Origin: Ancylobacter pratisalsi
Lineage (GTDB): Bacteria > Pseudomonadota > Alphaproteobacteria > Rhizobiales > Xanthobacteraceae
Direction: 5' to 3'
Assembly: GCF_010669125.1 (NCBI RefSeq)
Contig: NZ_CP048630.1
Location: 1,302,001-1,366,000 of the forward strand
DNA length: 64,000 bases
The position numbers were made by a program, and so were the translations under genes. This document shows positions 27,121 to 36,281 of this stretch, one piece after another (position 1 is the stretch's first letter; every line of letters begins with the position of its first letter). Below the pieces are notes generated by a model. It was not told where the DNA came from. It saw nothing but the letters and a program-made list of their open reading frames with translations, and ran no database searches.

Positions 27121-28208
27121 CAGGCCTGCTCGCGGTTGGCCAGCGACTCGTTAAGGCGTTCCAGCAGCTTCTTGATGTCCTTCTGCTGCTCCGCCTGCGC
27201 CTCGACCCAGTCACGCACCATCTGCTGCTCGCCGCGCATATGCTGCACCAGCCCTTGCAGACTTTCGGCAAGATGCGCCATGGCGGTGGTCACGCGCTGT
27301 GATCCGGCCTCGGTCATCGTGCGGTCGAGCCGTCCAATCGCCTCGGTCAACTGGGCGAAGTCGGGTGGCGGCAGCAGGCCGGCGGGGGCATTGAACGCGG
27401 AGGAAGCCGGAGAGGGAGCGGCCGGCGGAGGCACATAGGTCGGCGGCATCGGGGCGGGTACCGGGAGCGGCTTGGCGCGAGCCGCCTCCGAGCCGAGATC
27501 CTCGACCGTGGTGGAGAGCCAGTCCTCAAGGTCGGTATAGAAGCGGTTCTGCGCCTGCCCGGCCTGGAGGTCGAGAAAGCCAAGCACCAGCGAACCGGCA
27601 AGACCGAACAGCGAGGACGAAAAGGCCAACCCCATGCCGCCGAGGGGGGCGGCAAGTCCGGTTTTCATCGTCTCCAGCACCGAGCCCGATTCCGGGCCGG
27701 CGTTGAGCGAGCCGATCACGCGGCTGATCGAACCGACGGTTTCCAGAAGTCCCCAGAATGTGCCGAGAAGGCCGAGGAAGATCAGCAGGCCCGTGAGGTA
27801 GCGCAGCAGGTCACGGGCTTCGTCCAGCCGGGTGCCGATGGATTCCAGGATGCCACGCATCGTGGCCTGCGAGATCGACATCCGCCCGGCCCGATCCCCG
27901 AGCAGTGCGGCCATGGGGGCCAGCAGGCGCGGGGCCTGGCGCACTTCTAGGCCGGGATCGGCCACGCGGAAACTGTTGACCCACTCGACCTCGGGCAACA
28001 GCCGCATCACCTGCCGGAAGGCGAAGATCGTGCCGATCAGCAGCACGCCGAAGATCACGCCATTGAGGCCAGGATTATTGAGGAACGCTGACCAGATCTG
28101 CTGATACAGCACCGACGCCAGCGCCACGCACAGCAGCACGAACACGAACATCCGCACCAGGAAGATCCTGGGCGATGACAGCTTGTGAAAAGGATCGCTT
28201 GCGTCCAT
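27120..28208 (-). CDS. MotA/TolQ/ExbB-family proton channel protein
   Basis: Protein of 362 residues with TMs near 18-40, 48-68, 135-160 (LTGLLIFLGLLGTFWGLLETVG) and 185-215 (LGGMGLAFSSSLFGLAGSLVLG), the last two holding the family pore motif. A Pro/Ala-rich linker (about 245-285) and a C-terminal amphipathic helix (QQMVRDWVEAQAEQQKDIKKLL) extend beyond the channel. Paired with the downstream OmpA/MotB-like gene by a 1-nt overlap. Such pairs are common in Rhizobiales and are often annotated as flagellar motor proteins; their true function is unknown to me. Confidence 0.87.
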   Translation of the reverse strand: MDASDPFHKLSSPRIFLVRMFVFVLLCVALASVLYQQIWSAFLNNPGLNGVIFGVLLIGTIFAFRQVMRLLPEVEWVNSFRVADPGLEVRQAPRLLAPMAALLGDRAGRMSISQATMRGILESIGTRLDEARDLLRYLTGLLIFLGLLGTFWGLLETVGSISRVIGSLNAGPESGSVLETMKTGLAAPLGGMGLAFSSSLFGLAGSLVLGFLDLQAGQAQNRFYTDLEDWLSTTVEDLGSEAARAKPLPVPAPMPPTYVPPPAAPSPASSAFNAPAGLLPPPDFAQLTEAIGRLDRTMTEAGSQRVTTAMAHLAESLQGLVQHMRGEQQMVRDWVEAQAEQQKDIKKLLERLNESLANREQA

Positions 28209-28316
28209 GCCCCTGGCCGTCTCCTTGATGCGGCCGCGCCCCGCCGTCGACGCCAGCCTTTTGCGGGACTATGCCACAGCGCGAGGGAAATGGAATGCGG
28301 GATTTCCCTTTTGTCG

Positions 28317-29105
28317 TCAGGCTTTGCGCAGTACCGCAAGCACGTCCCGGCGGATCGTCTCGTTGCCGGCGATGATGTCACCCTTGGCCAGCATCTTGTC
28401 GCTGTCGTCGAGGTCGCTGACATAGCCGCCCGCTTCGCGGATCAACACGATACCAGCGGCCATGTCCCACGAGCTGAGGCTGCGCTCCCAGAAGCAGTCG
28501 AATCGACCCGCGGCAACCCAGGCAAGGTCGGTGGCCGCGGACCCGGTCCGGCGCATGCCTGCGACCTTTGGCGCCAGCGCCGCATATTCGCGGCCGAACT
28601 GGTCGAAACCGCCCCGGCCCAGATGCGGCATGCCGCAGCAGACCACGGCGTCCGCCAGCTTGCTGCGCGCGGCGACACGGATGCGCCGGTCGTTCAGGAA
28701 GGCACCGGCGCCCTTTTCGGCGACGAACAGTTCGTCGGTCACGGGGTTGTAGATCACACCCGCGATCGGCACGCCGTCGCGCGCCAGCCCGACCGAGATG
28801 CAGAACAGCGGAATACCGTGCAGGAAATTGGTGGTGCCGTCGAGCGGATCGATAATCCAGCGATGGCTGGCATCGGTGCCCTCCACCTCCCCGCTCTCTT
28901 CCATGATGAAGCCAAAGCCCGGCCGGGCCCTCGACAGTTCCTCATGCAGGATGCGCTCGGCCTTGCGGTCGGCATTGGAGACGAAATTCGCCGGGCCCTT
29001 GAGCGAGACCTGAAGATTCTCGACTTCGCCGAAATCGCGGACGAGTGAGCGGCCGGCCTTGCGGACGGCCTGCACCATGACGGTGATGAGCGGAGAGCGG
29101 ATCAT
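28317..29105 (-). CDS. Inositol monophosphatase family protein (SuhB-like)
   Basis: Protein of 262 residues with the full metal and catalytic set: EESGEVEG, WIIDPLDGTTNFLHGIP (about residues 83-99) and SSWDMAAGIVLIREAGG. It probably hydrolyses inositol-1-phosphate or related sugar phosphates; E. coli SuhB also acts on rRNA transcription, but that role cannot be inferred here. Start at 29103-29105 with a weak GGAAA upstream; the longer open frame is not conserved. Confidence 0.92.
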   Translation of the reverse strand: MIRSPLITVMVQAVRKAGRSLVRDFGEVENLQVSLKGPANFVSNADRKAERILHEELSRARPGFGFIMEESGEVEGTDASHRWIIDPLDGTTNFLHGIPLFCISVGLARDGVPIAGVIYNPVTDELFVAEKGAGAFLNDRRIRVAARSKLADAVVCCGMPHLGRGGFDQFGREYAALAPKVAGMRRTGSAATDLAWVAAGRFDCFWERSLSSWDMAAGIVLIREAGGYVSDLDDSDKMLAKGDIIAGNETIRRDVLAVLRKA

Positions 29106-29349
29106 TGAAGGTTTCCGGCAGAAGCGCGACAGGCGAGAACGCGGCCGCGAGGAATGAACTTGGCCTACCTCCTGCCCTCCGGTCGGCATGGCGTCAAGGG
29201 CTGACACTTCCGAGCCGTGAGCCGCATCGCGCCGCCCGGCAGGCCAGCCGTCCCTGTGTGCTGCCGTTGCAGCCCCTCCGGGTACACACCGCCCGGCGAC
29301 GGGTTTTCCCGCTCCATCAACGCTGAACGGCGTGCGGCCGATGAACCCC

Positions 29350-29733
29350 TCAGCCCATACCCACGCCACCGGAAGGGCTGGGGCCCAGCTCGCGCGCCAA
29401 TTGCTCCAGACGCTCGGCTGCGGAAATGACGGTAGTGGCGAGGGAGGCCTCGACCTCTCCAAGCCGATGGGCGACTTCATCGCGCGCCTTGCGGTCCGCA
29501 AGCGCTGCGCTTTCAGCCTCGGTGAGACGACGCCGGGCCTCGGACAGTTCGTCCGCCATGGTGATCGCGGCCATCACACTCAGCCGCTGGTCGCCGATTT
29601 CGCCAAAGGCGGCGCGAAGCTCGTCGATGCGCGCGTCAACATTGGCGCCGAGCCGGGTGAGGTGCTCCTCCTGACCATCGTCGCAGGCCATCCGATAGGC
29701 TCGCCCGCCAATGGTGATCGTAACCTGTGCCAT
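29350..29733 (-). CDS. zapA: Cell division protein ZapA
   Basis: Protein of 127 residues that stabilises FtsZ rings. The N-terminal domain (MAQVTITIGGRAYRMACDDGQE) and LGANVDARIDELRAAFGEIGDQRLSVMAAI match ZapA, followed by a coiled coil (about 65-110). It is downstream of and close to the DUF4164 gene. In many proteobacteria zapA lies just upstream of ssrS-fau; here those are 8.5 kb away. Confidence 0.92.
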   Translation of the reverse strand: MAQVTITIGGRAYRMACDDGQEEHLTRLGANVDARIDELRAAFGEIGDQRLSVMAAITMADELSEARRRLTEAESAALADRKARDEVAHRLGEVEASLATTVISAAERLEQLARELGPSPSGGVGMG

Positions 29734-29742
29734 CGGCCCACC

Positions 29743-30039
29743 TCAGCGTTCATGCGCGGCGAGCACCGCGCGGATGGTTTCCATGGCGCTGCCCAGCCGG
29801 CGCGACACCTCGTCCGAGGCGGTCTCGATCTTCTCGGCACGGGTCTGCGCGCCGTCGAGCGCGTCGGCAAGGCGAGAGCGATCGATGCTCAGAACATGCA
29901 CCTGCTGCGACAGGGCCGCCTCCTGGCGTTCGACCTCAAGCCGACGCTGAATCGCGGCCTCAAGCGCCTCGACCGCCGTGTCGAAGCGCTTCAGTGCGGT
30001 ATCGAGAGCCATCGACTCGCCCGCAGGCAGCTGGTTCAT
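29743..30039 (-). CDS. DUF4164 coiled-coil protein
   Basis: Protein of 98 residues, almost entirely predicted coiled coil (about 10-90). It matches DUF4164, usually found next to zapA in Rhizobiales, so a role with ZapA in division is plausible but unproven. The gap to zapA is 9 nt. Confidence 0.82.
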   Translation of the reverse strand: MNQLPAGESMALDTALKRFDTAVEALEAAIQRRLEVERQEAALSQQVHVLSIDRSRLADALDGAQTRAEKIETASDEVSRRLGSAMETIRAVLAAHER

Positions 30040-30253
30040 GCGCTGACGCTCCGGTAAACGCCCGCCTCGTCACGCACGCTTTCACGCGGAACGGCGGCGC
30101 GGACGGGGCATGATTGGACGGTATAAGCGGGTGGTTTCGCACCCGAATCCGGCGACATTGAGCCTGCACGCTCCGCCAGCGTCAACTGCGACGGCGGCCT
30201 CTCCGCCGAAGCGATAGCCACAAACATCGGGCACCGGCGCGCACGGGCCGGCT

Positions 30254-30281
30254 TTGACACGCAGCGGCAGGGTGCTATCAC
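30254..30281 (+). promoter_or_regulatory. Sigma70-type promoter upstream of tkt
   Basis: Consensus TTGACA (30254-30259), 16-nt spacer, TATCAC (30276-30281). It would give a leader of about 200 nt before tkt. Confidence 0.55.
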
Positions 30282-30380
30282 TCGCCCGCCCGGCGCAGCC
30301 GCATTGCGGAATGCATGGTACAGCGCGGGTGTGCTGTATACCGAACGTTATCAGTCATGGGTCACGGGCGGCCCCATCAA

Positions 30381-30406
30381 GGAACTTCGCCCGGACGCCG
30401 CTCGTT
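30381..30406 (+). promoter_or_regulatory. EcfG-type (general stress) promoter upstream of tkt
   Basis: GGAAC (30381-30385), 17-nt spacer, CGTT (30403-30406), the alphaproteobacterial EcfG consensus. A match of this strength is expected about once by chance in 64 kb of both strands, but this one lies 75 bp before a predicted leader and in the correct orientation. Confidence 0.4.
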
Positions 30407-30488
30407 CGAGACCATAGACGTCCAGAATTCAACTGACGCCACATCATCGCCTAAGAGCAACGAGATCCCTTCGGAGACATCGGTCCTC

Positions 30489-32480
30489 ATGTCGAACCGC
30501 GATAAGCATGATCGCATGGCAAACGCCATTCGGGCTTTGTCCATGGACGCCGTCGAAGCCGCCAAGTCCGGCCATCCAGGAATGCCAATGGGCATGGCGG
30601 ATGTCGCCACCGTGCTCTTCGGCAAAGTGTTGAAGTTCGATCCGACGGATCCGCACTGGCCGGACCGCGATCGCTTCATTCTCTCGGCCGGCCATGGCTC
30701 GATGCTGCTGTACTCGCTGCTCTACCTCGTGGGCTACGAGGGCATGACGATCGAGGACATCAAGAACTTCCGCCAGCTCGGCTCGAAGACACCGGGCCAT
30801 CCGGAATATGGCCACACCGTCGGCGTCGAGACCACGACCGGCCCGCTCGGCCAGGGCCTGGCGAACTCGGTCGGCTTCGCGCTGGCCGAGCGCATGCTCG
30901 CCGCCCAGTTCGGCTCCGATCTGGTCGATCACTACACCTATGTGATCGTCGGTGACGGCTGCCTCATGGAAGGTATTTCGGAAGAGGCCATCGAGCTTGC
31001 CGGCAACAAGAAGCTGAGCAAGCTGATCGTCATGTGGGACGACAACCACATCACCATCGATGGTTCGACCGACCTTTCCGTATCGACCAACCAGCTCGCC
31101 CGCTTTGAGGCCTCGGGCTGGGACTCGGTGCGGGTGGACGGGCACGACCCCGACGCCATTCTTGCCGCCATCGAGCACGCCAAGACCACCGACAAGCCCT
31201 CGCTGATTGCCTGCCGCACCACCATCGGCTACGGCGCCCCCACCAAGTCGGGCACCAACGCCGTGCACGGCTCGCCGCTGGGCGCCGCCGAGATCGCCGG
31301 CGCGCGTGCCTTCCTTCATTGGGACAGCGAGCCCTTCGTCATCCCCAGCGACGTGCTCGACTGCTGGCGGCTGGCCGGGCTGCGCTCGCGCCAGGCCCAC
31401 AAGAGCTGGACCCAGCGCCTGAAGGAGGCGGACCTCGACAAGCGCGCCGAATTCGAGCGCCGGATACGCGGCGAACTGCCCTCCAAGATGGGCGACGTGG
31501 TGGCGAATGTGATCACCAAGGCCCGCGCCGATGGCGGCGCGGTCGCCACCCGCAAGTCATCCGAGATCGTGCTGGAAGCGCTCACCGCTGCGCTGCCGGA
31601 AATGGTGGGCGGCTCGGCCGACCTCACCCATTCCAACAACACCAAGACCAAGGCCACTTCGGTCGACGTCATGCCCCCGGCCTATGACGGGCGCTACGTG
31701 AACTGGGGCATTCGCGAGCACGGCATGGCAGCGGCGATGAACGGCATCGCGCTGCATGGCGGCTTTGTTCCGTATGGCGGCACCTTCCTGGTGTTCTCCG
31801 ACTATTGCCGGCCCTCCATCCGCCTTGCCGCGCTGATGGGGATTCGCGTGGTCTACGTGTTCACCCACGATTCGATCGGCGTCGGCGAAGATGGCCCCAC
31901 CCATCAGCCGGTGGAACAACTTGCCGCACTGCGCGCCATTCCGAACCTGCTCGTCTTCCGTCCGTGCGACACGGTGGAAACGGCGGAGGCCTGGAAGCTG
32001 GCGATGGAGCACAAGACCGGGCCGAGCGTGCTCGCGCTCACGCGCCAGAATCTCCCGCTGCTACGGACCGATAGCAGCGAGCGCTGCCGTACGGCCAAGG
32101 GCGGGTACGAACTGGCCGCCGCCTCCGACGAGGCGAAGGTCTCGCTTTTCGCGTCCGGATCGGAAGTCTCCATGGCCATGGCGGCGCGCGAAGTGCTGGA
32201 AGGGCAAGGCGTACCGACCCGTGTGGTCAGCGTTCCGTGCTTCGAGCTGTTCCTCAATCAGCCCGAGGAAAGCCGCCGTCAGGTTGTCGGCAAGGCGCCG
32301 GTCAAGATCGCCATCGAGGCGGCTATCCGCCAGGGATGGGACTCGATCGTCGGCTCCGACGCCGCGTTTGTCGGCATGACCGGCTTCGGCGCTTCGGGCC
32401 CCGCGCCAGAAGTGTTCGCGCATTTCGGCATCACGGTGGACGGCGTGGTTCAGACCGCGTTGAGCCGCCTGGAGCACTGA
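30489..32480 (+). CDS. tkt: Transketolase
   Basis: Thiamine-diphosphate enzyme of the pentose phosphate/Calvin pathways, 663 residues as expected. Motifs: [13 protein letters not shown], the ThDP site [19 protein letters not shown] (about 155-173) and the pyrimidine domain with [22 protein letters not shown] (about 465-486). I start at [17 protein letters not shown]; the frame is open earlier but contains the promoters. The Shine-Dalgarno is poor (GGAGA about 15 nt upstream). First gene of tkt-gap-pgk-fba. Confidence 0.97.
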   Translation: MSNRDKHDRMANAIRALSMDAVEAAKSGHPGMPMGMADVATVLFGKVLKFDPTDPHWPDRDRFILSAGHGSMLLYSLLYLVGYEGMTIEDIKNFRQLGSKTPGHPEYGHTVGVETTTGPLGQGLANSVGFALAERMLAAQFGSDLVDHYTYVIVGDGCLMEGISEEAIELAGNKKLSKLIVMWDDNHITIDGSTDLSVSTNQLARFEASGWDSVRVDGHDPDAILAAIEHAKTTDKPSLIACRTTIGYGAPTKSGTNAVHGSPLGAAEIAGARAFLHWDSEPFVIPSDVLDCWRLAGLRSRQAHKSWTQRLKEADLDKRAEFERRIRGELPSKMGDVVANVITKARADGGAVATRKSSEIVLEALTAALPEMVGGSADLTHSNNTKTKATSVDVMPPAYDGRYVNWGIREHGMAAAMNGIALHGGFVPYGGTFLVFSDYCRPSIRLAALMGIRVVYVFTHDSIGVGEDGPTHQPVEQLAALRAIPNLLVFRPCDTVETAEAWKLAMEHKTGPSVLALTRQNLPLLRTDSSERCRTAKGGYELAAASDEAKVSLFASGSEVSMAMAAREVLEGQGVPTRVVSVPCFELFLNQPEESRRQVVGKAPVKIAIEAAIRQGWDSIVGSDAAFVGMTGFGASGPAPEVFAHFGITVDGVVQTALSRLEH

Positions 32481-32501
32481 ATCGGGGCTCCCCAGCTATG
32501 C

Positions 32502-32528
32502 GTCTGGCGCATGCGAAATGCGCCAGAC
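32502..32528 (+). promoter_or_regulatory. Hairpin between tkt and gap
   Basis: Perfect 11-bp stem GTCTGGCGCAT/ATGCGCCAGAC with loop GCGAA, 22 nt after the tkt stop. No T-tract follows, so it probably protects or processes mRNA rather than terminating it. Confidence 0.5.
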
Positions 32529-32638
32529 CTGCTCCCAGGTGGCATCAGTAGAAGGTGCGACTGGTGTCCTAACGTCCGCCGCGCTATTAGGCCACGGCGC
32601 GGATCGTGATGATAAAGTTCACCTGGGGAATTAAACGC

Positions 32639-33649
32639 ATGACGCTCAAGGTTGCCATCAACGGCTTCGGTCGCATCGGCCGCAATGTACTGCGGGCCAT
32701 CATCGAGTCGGGGCGCACCGACATCGAGGTCGTGGCCATCAACGACCTCGGACCGGTCGAAACCAACGCGCACCTCTTTCGTTTTGATAGCGTGCACGGC
32801 CGGTTTCCCGGCGAGGTAAAGGTCGACGGCGACACCATCGACGTAGGCCGTGGCCCGATCAAGGTGACGGCGGTGCGCAGTCCCGCGGAGCTGCCGCATA
32901 CGGCGCTCGGCGTGGACATTGCGCTGGAATGCACCGGCATCTTCACCGCCAGAGACAAGGCCGCCGCGCACCTGACCGCCGGCGCCAAGCGTGTACTGGT
33001 CTCTGCGCCGGCCGAGGGTGCCGATCTGACCGTCGTTTTCGGCGTGAACCATGACAAGCTGACGAAGGACCACCTCGTGGTCTCCAATGCGTCCTGCACC
33101 ACCAACTGCCTTGCGCCGGTGGCCAAGGTGCTGAACGACGCCGTCGGCATCGACCACGGCTTCATGACGACCATCCATTCCTATACGGGCGATCAGCCCA
33201 CGCTCGACACGATGCACAAGGATCTGTACCGCGCCCGCGCCGCGGCGCTGTCGATGATCCCGACCACCACGGGCGCGGCCAAGGCGGTCGGCCTCGTGCT
33301 GCCGGAACTCGCCGGCCGGCTCGACGGCACGTCGATCCGCGTGCCGACCCCGAACGTCTCGGTCGTCGATTTCAAGTTCGTCGCCAAGAAGAAGGTGACG
33401 AAGGAGGAGATCAACGAGGCCATCAAGGCGGCGGCATCGAGCGGCCCGCTTAAGGGCATCCTCGGCCTCACCGACCAGCCCAACGTCTCCACCGACTTCA
33501 ATCACGACCCGCATTCCTCGATCTTCCACCTCGACCAGACCAAGGTGCTCGAAGGCAACTTCGTGCGTGTTCTGTCCTGGTACGACAATGAATGGGGCTT
33601 CTCGAACCGCATGTCCGACACGGCGGTTGCCCTCGGTAAACTGATCTGA
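32639..33649 (+). CDS. gap: Type I glyceraldehyde-3-phosphate dehydrogenase
   Basis: NAD(P)-dependent glycolytic dehydrogenase of 336 residues. The Rossmann start is [15 protein letters not shown], the catalytic motif [12 protein letters not shown] puts the active Cys at about 153, and the catalytic His is at about 180 ([10 protein letters not shown]). GGGGAA is 8-12 nt before the ATG at 32639; an in-frame ATG 11 codons upstream is not supported. Confidence 0.98.
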   Translation: MTLKVAINGFGRIGRNVLRAIIESGRTDIEVVAINDLGPVETNAHLFRFDSVHGRFPGEVKVDGDTIDVGRGPIKVTAVRSPAELPHTALGVDIALECTGIFTARDKAAAHLTAGAKRVLVSAPAEGADLTVVFGVNHDKLTKDHLVVSNASCTTNCLAPVAKVLNDAVGIDHGFMTTIHSYTGDQPTLDTMHKDLYRARAAALSMIPTTTGAAKAVGLVLPELAGRLDGTSIRVPTPNVSVVDFKFVAKKKVTKEEINEAIKAAASSGPLKGILGLTDQPNVSTDFNHDPHSSIFHLDQTKVLEGNFVRVLSWYDNEWGFSNRMSDTAVALGKLI

Positions 33650-33657
33650 ATGAGTTT

Positions 33658-33688
33658 CGGCCGGGCTCTCCACAATGAAGCCCGGCCG
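33658..33688 (+). promoter_or_regulatory. Hairpin between gap and pgk
   Basis: Perfect 10-bp stem CGGCCGGGCT/AGCCCGGCCG with an 11-nt loop, 9 nt after the gap stop. An A-rich stretch, not a T-tract, follows before the pgk ribosome site. Confidence 0.5.
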
Positions 33689-33722
33689 CTTCGTATAAAG
33701 ATCAAAAAAAATCCGAGGGAGA

Positions 33723-34928
33723 ATGCCCGTGAAGGAAGAATCCGCCTTTCGCACACTCGATGACGCCGACGTCGCCAACAAACGGGTGCTCGTGCGTGTC
33801 GATCTGAATGTCCCGGTCGACAATGGAAAGGTCACCGACGACACCCGCATACAGGCCGTTCTACCGACGATCCGCGAGATCGCGGACAAGGGCGGCAAGG
33901 TGATCCTGCTGGCGCATTTCGGTCGCCCCAAGGGTGAGGATCCGACCCTGTCGCTGGCGCCGATCGCCGGCGAGGTGGCCTCGCGCCTGGGCAAGCCGGT
34001 CGGCTTCTGCCCCGCCACCATCGGGACGGTCGCCCAGGCCGCTGTCGCCGCGCTTCAGCCCGGCGACGTGCTTCTTCTGGAAAATACCCGCTTCGACAAA
34101 CGCGAAGAGGCCAACGATCCCGAGTTCGTTGCCGCGCTGGCAACGCTCGGCGACGTCTATGTCAACGACGCCTTTGCCACTGCCCATCGCGCCCATGCCT
34201 CGACCGAAGGCCTCGCGCACGCGCTTCCAGCCTATGCCGGTCGCTGCATGCAGGAGGAAATCGAAGCGCTCGCCAAGGCACTGGAGGCGCCCGAGCGTCC
34301 GGTTCTGGCCGTGGTCGGCGGCGCCAAGGTCTCATCCAAGCTCGAACTGCTTGGCAATCTGGTGGCGAGGGTGGACATCCTCGTGATCGGCGGCGGCATG
34401 GCCAATACCTTCCTTGCCGCTCAGGGCAAGGATGTCGGCAAGTCGCTGTGCGAGCACGATCTCACGTCGACCGCGCTCGATATCATCGAGAAGGCAAAGG
34501 TCGCCGGCTGCGACGTCGTGCTGCCGGTGGACGCGCTGGCCGCAACCGAGTTCAAGGCTCACGCCCCTTGTCGCGTCGCCGCGGTGGACGACATCAAGGC
34601 GGACGAAATGATGCTCGACGCGGGTCCGGCGTCGGTCGAGAGCATCATCGCCAAGTTGAAGACGGCGAAGACCGTCGTATGGAACGGCCCGTTCGGCGCG
34701 TTCGAACTGCCGCCCTTCGACACCGCGACCGTCGCGGTGGCCAAGGCGGCGGCCGATCTCACCGACGCGGGCAAGCTGCTTTCGGTCGCCGGCGGCGGCG
34801 ACACGGTAGCGGCGCTCAACCATGCCGGTGTCGCGGCGCGCTTCAGCTACGTGTCGACCGCCGGCGGCGCCTTCCTCGAATGGCTCGAGGGCAAGGCCTT
34901 GCCGGGTGTCGAGGCGCTGCGGCGTTAA
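33723..34928 (+). CDS. pgk: Phosphoglycerate kinase
   Basis: Glycolytic kinase of 401 residues: [19 protein letters not shown] near the N terminus, the basic-patch segment [24 protein letters not shown], and the C-terminal nucleotide loop [20 protein letters not shown] is close to the ATG at 33723; the GTG two codons later has better spacing. Cotranscribed with gap. Confidence 0.97.
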   Translation: MPVKEESAFRTLDDADVANKRVLVRVDLNVPVDNGKVTDDTRIQAVLPTIREIADKGGKVILLAHFGRPKGEDPTLSLAPIAGEVASRLGKPVGFCPATIGTVAQAAVAALQPGDVLLLENTRFDKREEANDPEFVAALATLGDVYVNDAFATAHRAHASTEGLAHALPAYAGRCMQEEIEALAKALEAPERPVLAVVGGAKVSSKLELLGNLVARVDILVIGGGMANTFLAAQGKDVGKSLCEHDLTSTALDIIEKAKVAGCDVVLPVDALAATEFKAHAPCRVAAVDDIKADEMMLDAGPASVESIIAKLKTAKTVVWNGPFGAFELPPFDTATVAVAKAAADLTDAGKLLSVAGGGDTVAALNHAGVAARFSYVSTAGGAFLEWLEGKALPGVEALRR

Positions 34929-34999
34929 GACCCGGCGAGAGTCCGGACAGCTCGAAAATCGAGACATCCGGGCTTTGAATGCTGTAAATCCAACTGGCT

Positions 35000-35030
35000 C
35001 GGCCCCGTCGGACACCAGGCTGCGGGGCCG
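35000..35030 (+). promoter_or_regulatory. Hairpin between pgk and fba
   Basis: Perfect 8-bp stem CGGCCCCG/CGGGGCCG with a 15-nt loop, 30 nt before the fba start. No T-tract follows. Confidence 0.45.
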
Positions 35031-35059
35031 GACACATCTGTTTCGCGCGGGAGAGAGAG

Positions 35060-36085
35060 ATGACGGCTAGCCTCGAAGAGGTTGCGTACAAGCTGGCGGC
35101 GGGTGGCAAGGGACTCCTGGCCGCCGACGAGAGTTCAAGCACGATCAAGAAGCGTTTCGATGCCATCGGCGTCGAGTCCACCTTCGAAAACCGGCGCGAT
35201 TATCGCGAGATGCTGTTCCGGTCCGACGAAGCGATGTCGCAGTACATTTCCGGCGTCATCCTGTTCGACGAGACCATCCGCCAGAAGGCCAAGGACGGCA
35301 CGCCGCTGGTCGCGCTGATCGAGAAGGCCGGCTCCATCCCCGGCATCAAGGTCGACGCGGGCGCCAAGCCGCAGCCGGGTTGTCCCGGAGAGACCATCAC
35401 CGAGGGCCTCGACGGCCTCGGCGAGCGGTTCAAGGAATATTACGACCTCGGCGCCCGCTTCGCGAAGTGGCGCGCGGTGATCGATATCGGGTCGCATATT
35501 CCCAGCTACACCTCCATCCTCGCCAATGCCCAGGCACTTGCACGCTATGCGGCACTGGCACAGGCCGCGAATATCGTGCCGATCGTCGAGCCGGAAGTCC
35601 TGATGGACGGCGACCACGATATCGACCGCTGCTACGACGTCACCGAATGGGTGCTGAAGGAAGTCTTCCAGCAGCTGTTCTACGCCCGTGTGAAGCTTGA
35701 GGGCATGGTGCTGAAGCCGAACATGGTCATCGCCGGAAAGAAGTCGGCGAAGCAGGCTTCCACCGCCGAAGTGGCGGAGCAGACCGCACGCTGCCTGAAG
35801 AACTGCGTGCCCTCGGCGGTCCCGAGCGTGGCGTTCCTTTCCGGCGGCCAGTCGGACGAAGAGGCGACGGCCAATCTCGACGCGATGATCCGCAATGGCG
35901 GGCTGCCCTGGAACCTGACGTTCTCCTATGGCCGGGCCCTTCAGGCCGCGCCGCAGAAGGCGTGGGCAGGCAAGCCGGAGAACGTTGCCGCCGGACAGGC
36001 CGCTTTCACCCATCGCGCCAGGATGAACTATCTCGCCGCGCTCGGTCAGTGGACCGAAGAAGTCGAGCACAAGAAGGCGGCCTGA
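35060..36085 (+). CDS. fba: Class I fructose-bisphosphate aldolase
   Basis: Schiff-base aldolase of 341 residues. LLAADESSSTIKKRF at the N terminus, the basic substrate loop WRAVIDIG, the lysine of LEGMVLKPNMV (about residue 222) as Schiff-base former, and SGGQSDEEATANL fit the class I family rather than the zinc class II. GAGAGAGAG precedes the ATG. Ends the tkt-gap-pgk-fba unit at a strong terminator. Confidence 0.96.
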   Translation: MTASLEEVAYKLAAGGKGLLAADESSSTIKKRFDAIGVESTFENRRDYREMLFRSDEAMSQYISGVILFDETIRQKAKDGTPLVALIEKAGSIPGIKVDAGAKPQPGCPGETITEGLDGLGERFKEYYDLGARFAKWRAVIDIGSHIPSYTSILANAQALARYAALAQAANIVPIVEPEVLMDGDHDIDRCYDVTEWVLKEVFQQLFYARVKLEGMVLKPNMVIAGKKSAKQASTAEVAEQTARCLKNCVPSAVPSVAFLSGGQSDEEATANLDAMIRNGGLPWNLTFSYGRALQAAPQKAWAGKPENVAAGQAAFTHRARMNYLAALGQWTEEVEHKKAA

Positions 36086-36124
36086 GCCGTATCTTCGCTT
36101 TTGCGGAAATGCCGCAAGACACTC

Positions 36125-36157
36125 AAAACGCCGCCGAAAGGTGGCGTTTTTTGTTTT
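36125..36157 (+). terminator. Intrinsic terminator of the glycolytic cluster
   Basis: Stem AAAACGCCGCC/GGTGGCGTTTT with a GAAA tetraloop (one G-T pair), followed by TTGTTTT. It lies 40 nt after the fba stop. Confidence 0.92.
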
Positions 36158-36219
36158 GCCCGCGTCCGTTCGGATGACGGCTAGCGTTTCGGGGACGAAC
36201 ACGCGCCCTCTTCAAATGA

Positions 36220-36244
36220 CATCCCCGGCACGCGGCCGGGGATG
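36220..36244 (-). terminator. Hairpin after the large secreted protein gene
   Basis: Perfect 10-bp stem CATCCCCGGC/GCCGGGGATG with a 5-nt loop, 37 nt past the stop on the minus strand. A second hairpin GGCCTT/AAGGCC lies in between. The T-tail is weak. Confidence 0.5.
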
Positions 36245-36281
36245 AGGCCTTGAAAGAAAGGCCCGGCGAACGCTAACCGCC

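Larger units (their letters stand above)
30040..30488. other. Divergent control region between DUF4164-zapA and tkt
   Basis: 449 nt without a credible gene. On the plus strand it holds a sigma70 promoter (30254-30281) and an EcfG-type promoter (30381-30406) for tkt. A small hairpin GGGTG/CACCC lies near 30131-30146, and TTATAC-like -10 sequence for the leftward genes is near 30120. The open reading frames crossing it have poor codon use. Confidence 0.5.

Noticed and set aside
26086..28208. Zorya-type defence system (ZorA/ZorB-like MotA-MotB pair)
   Set aside because: No ZorC, ZorD or ZorE-like helicase/nuclease genes beside the pair; the neighbours are an acetyltransferase and an inositol phosphatase family gene. 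A housekeeping rhizobial pair is more likely.
29106..29349. 6S RNA downstream of zapA, as in other proteobacteria
   Set aside because: The sequence shows none of the 6S segments; a convincing 6S gene is instead upstream of fau at 20694-20850.
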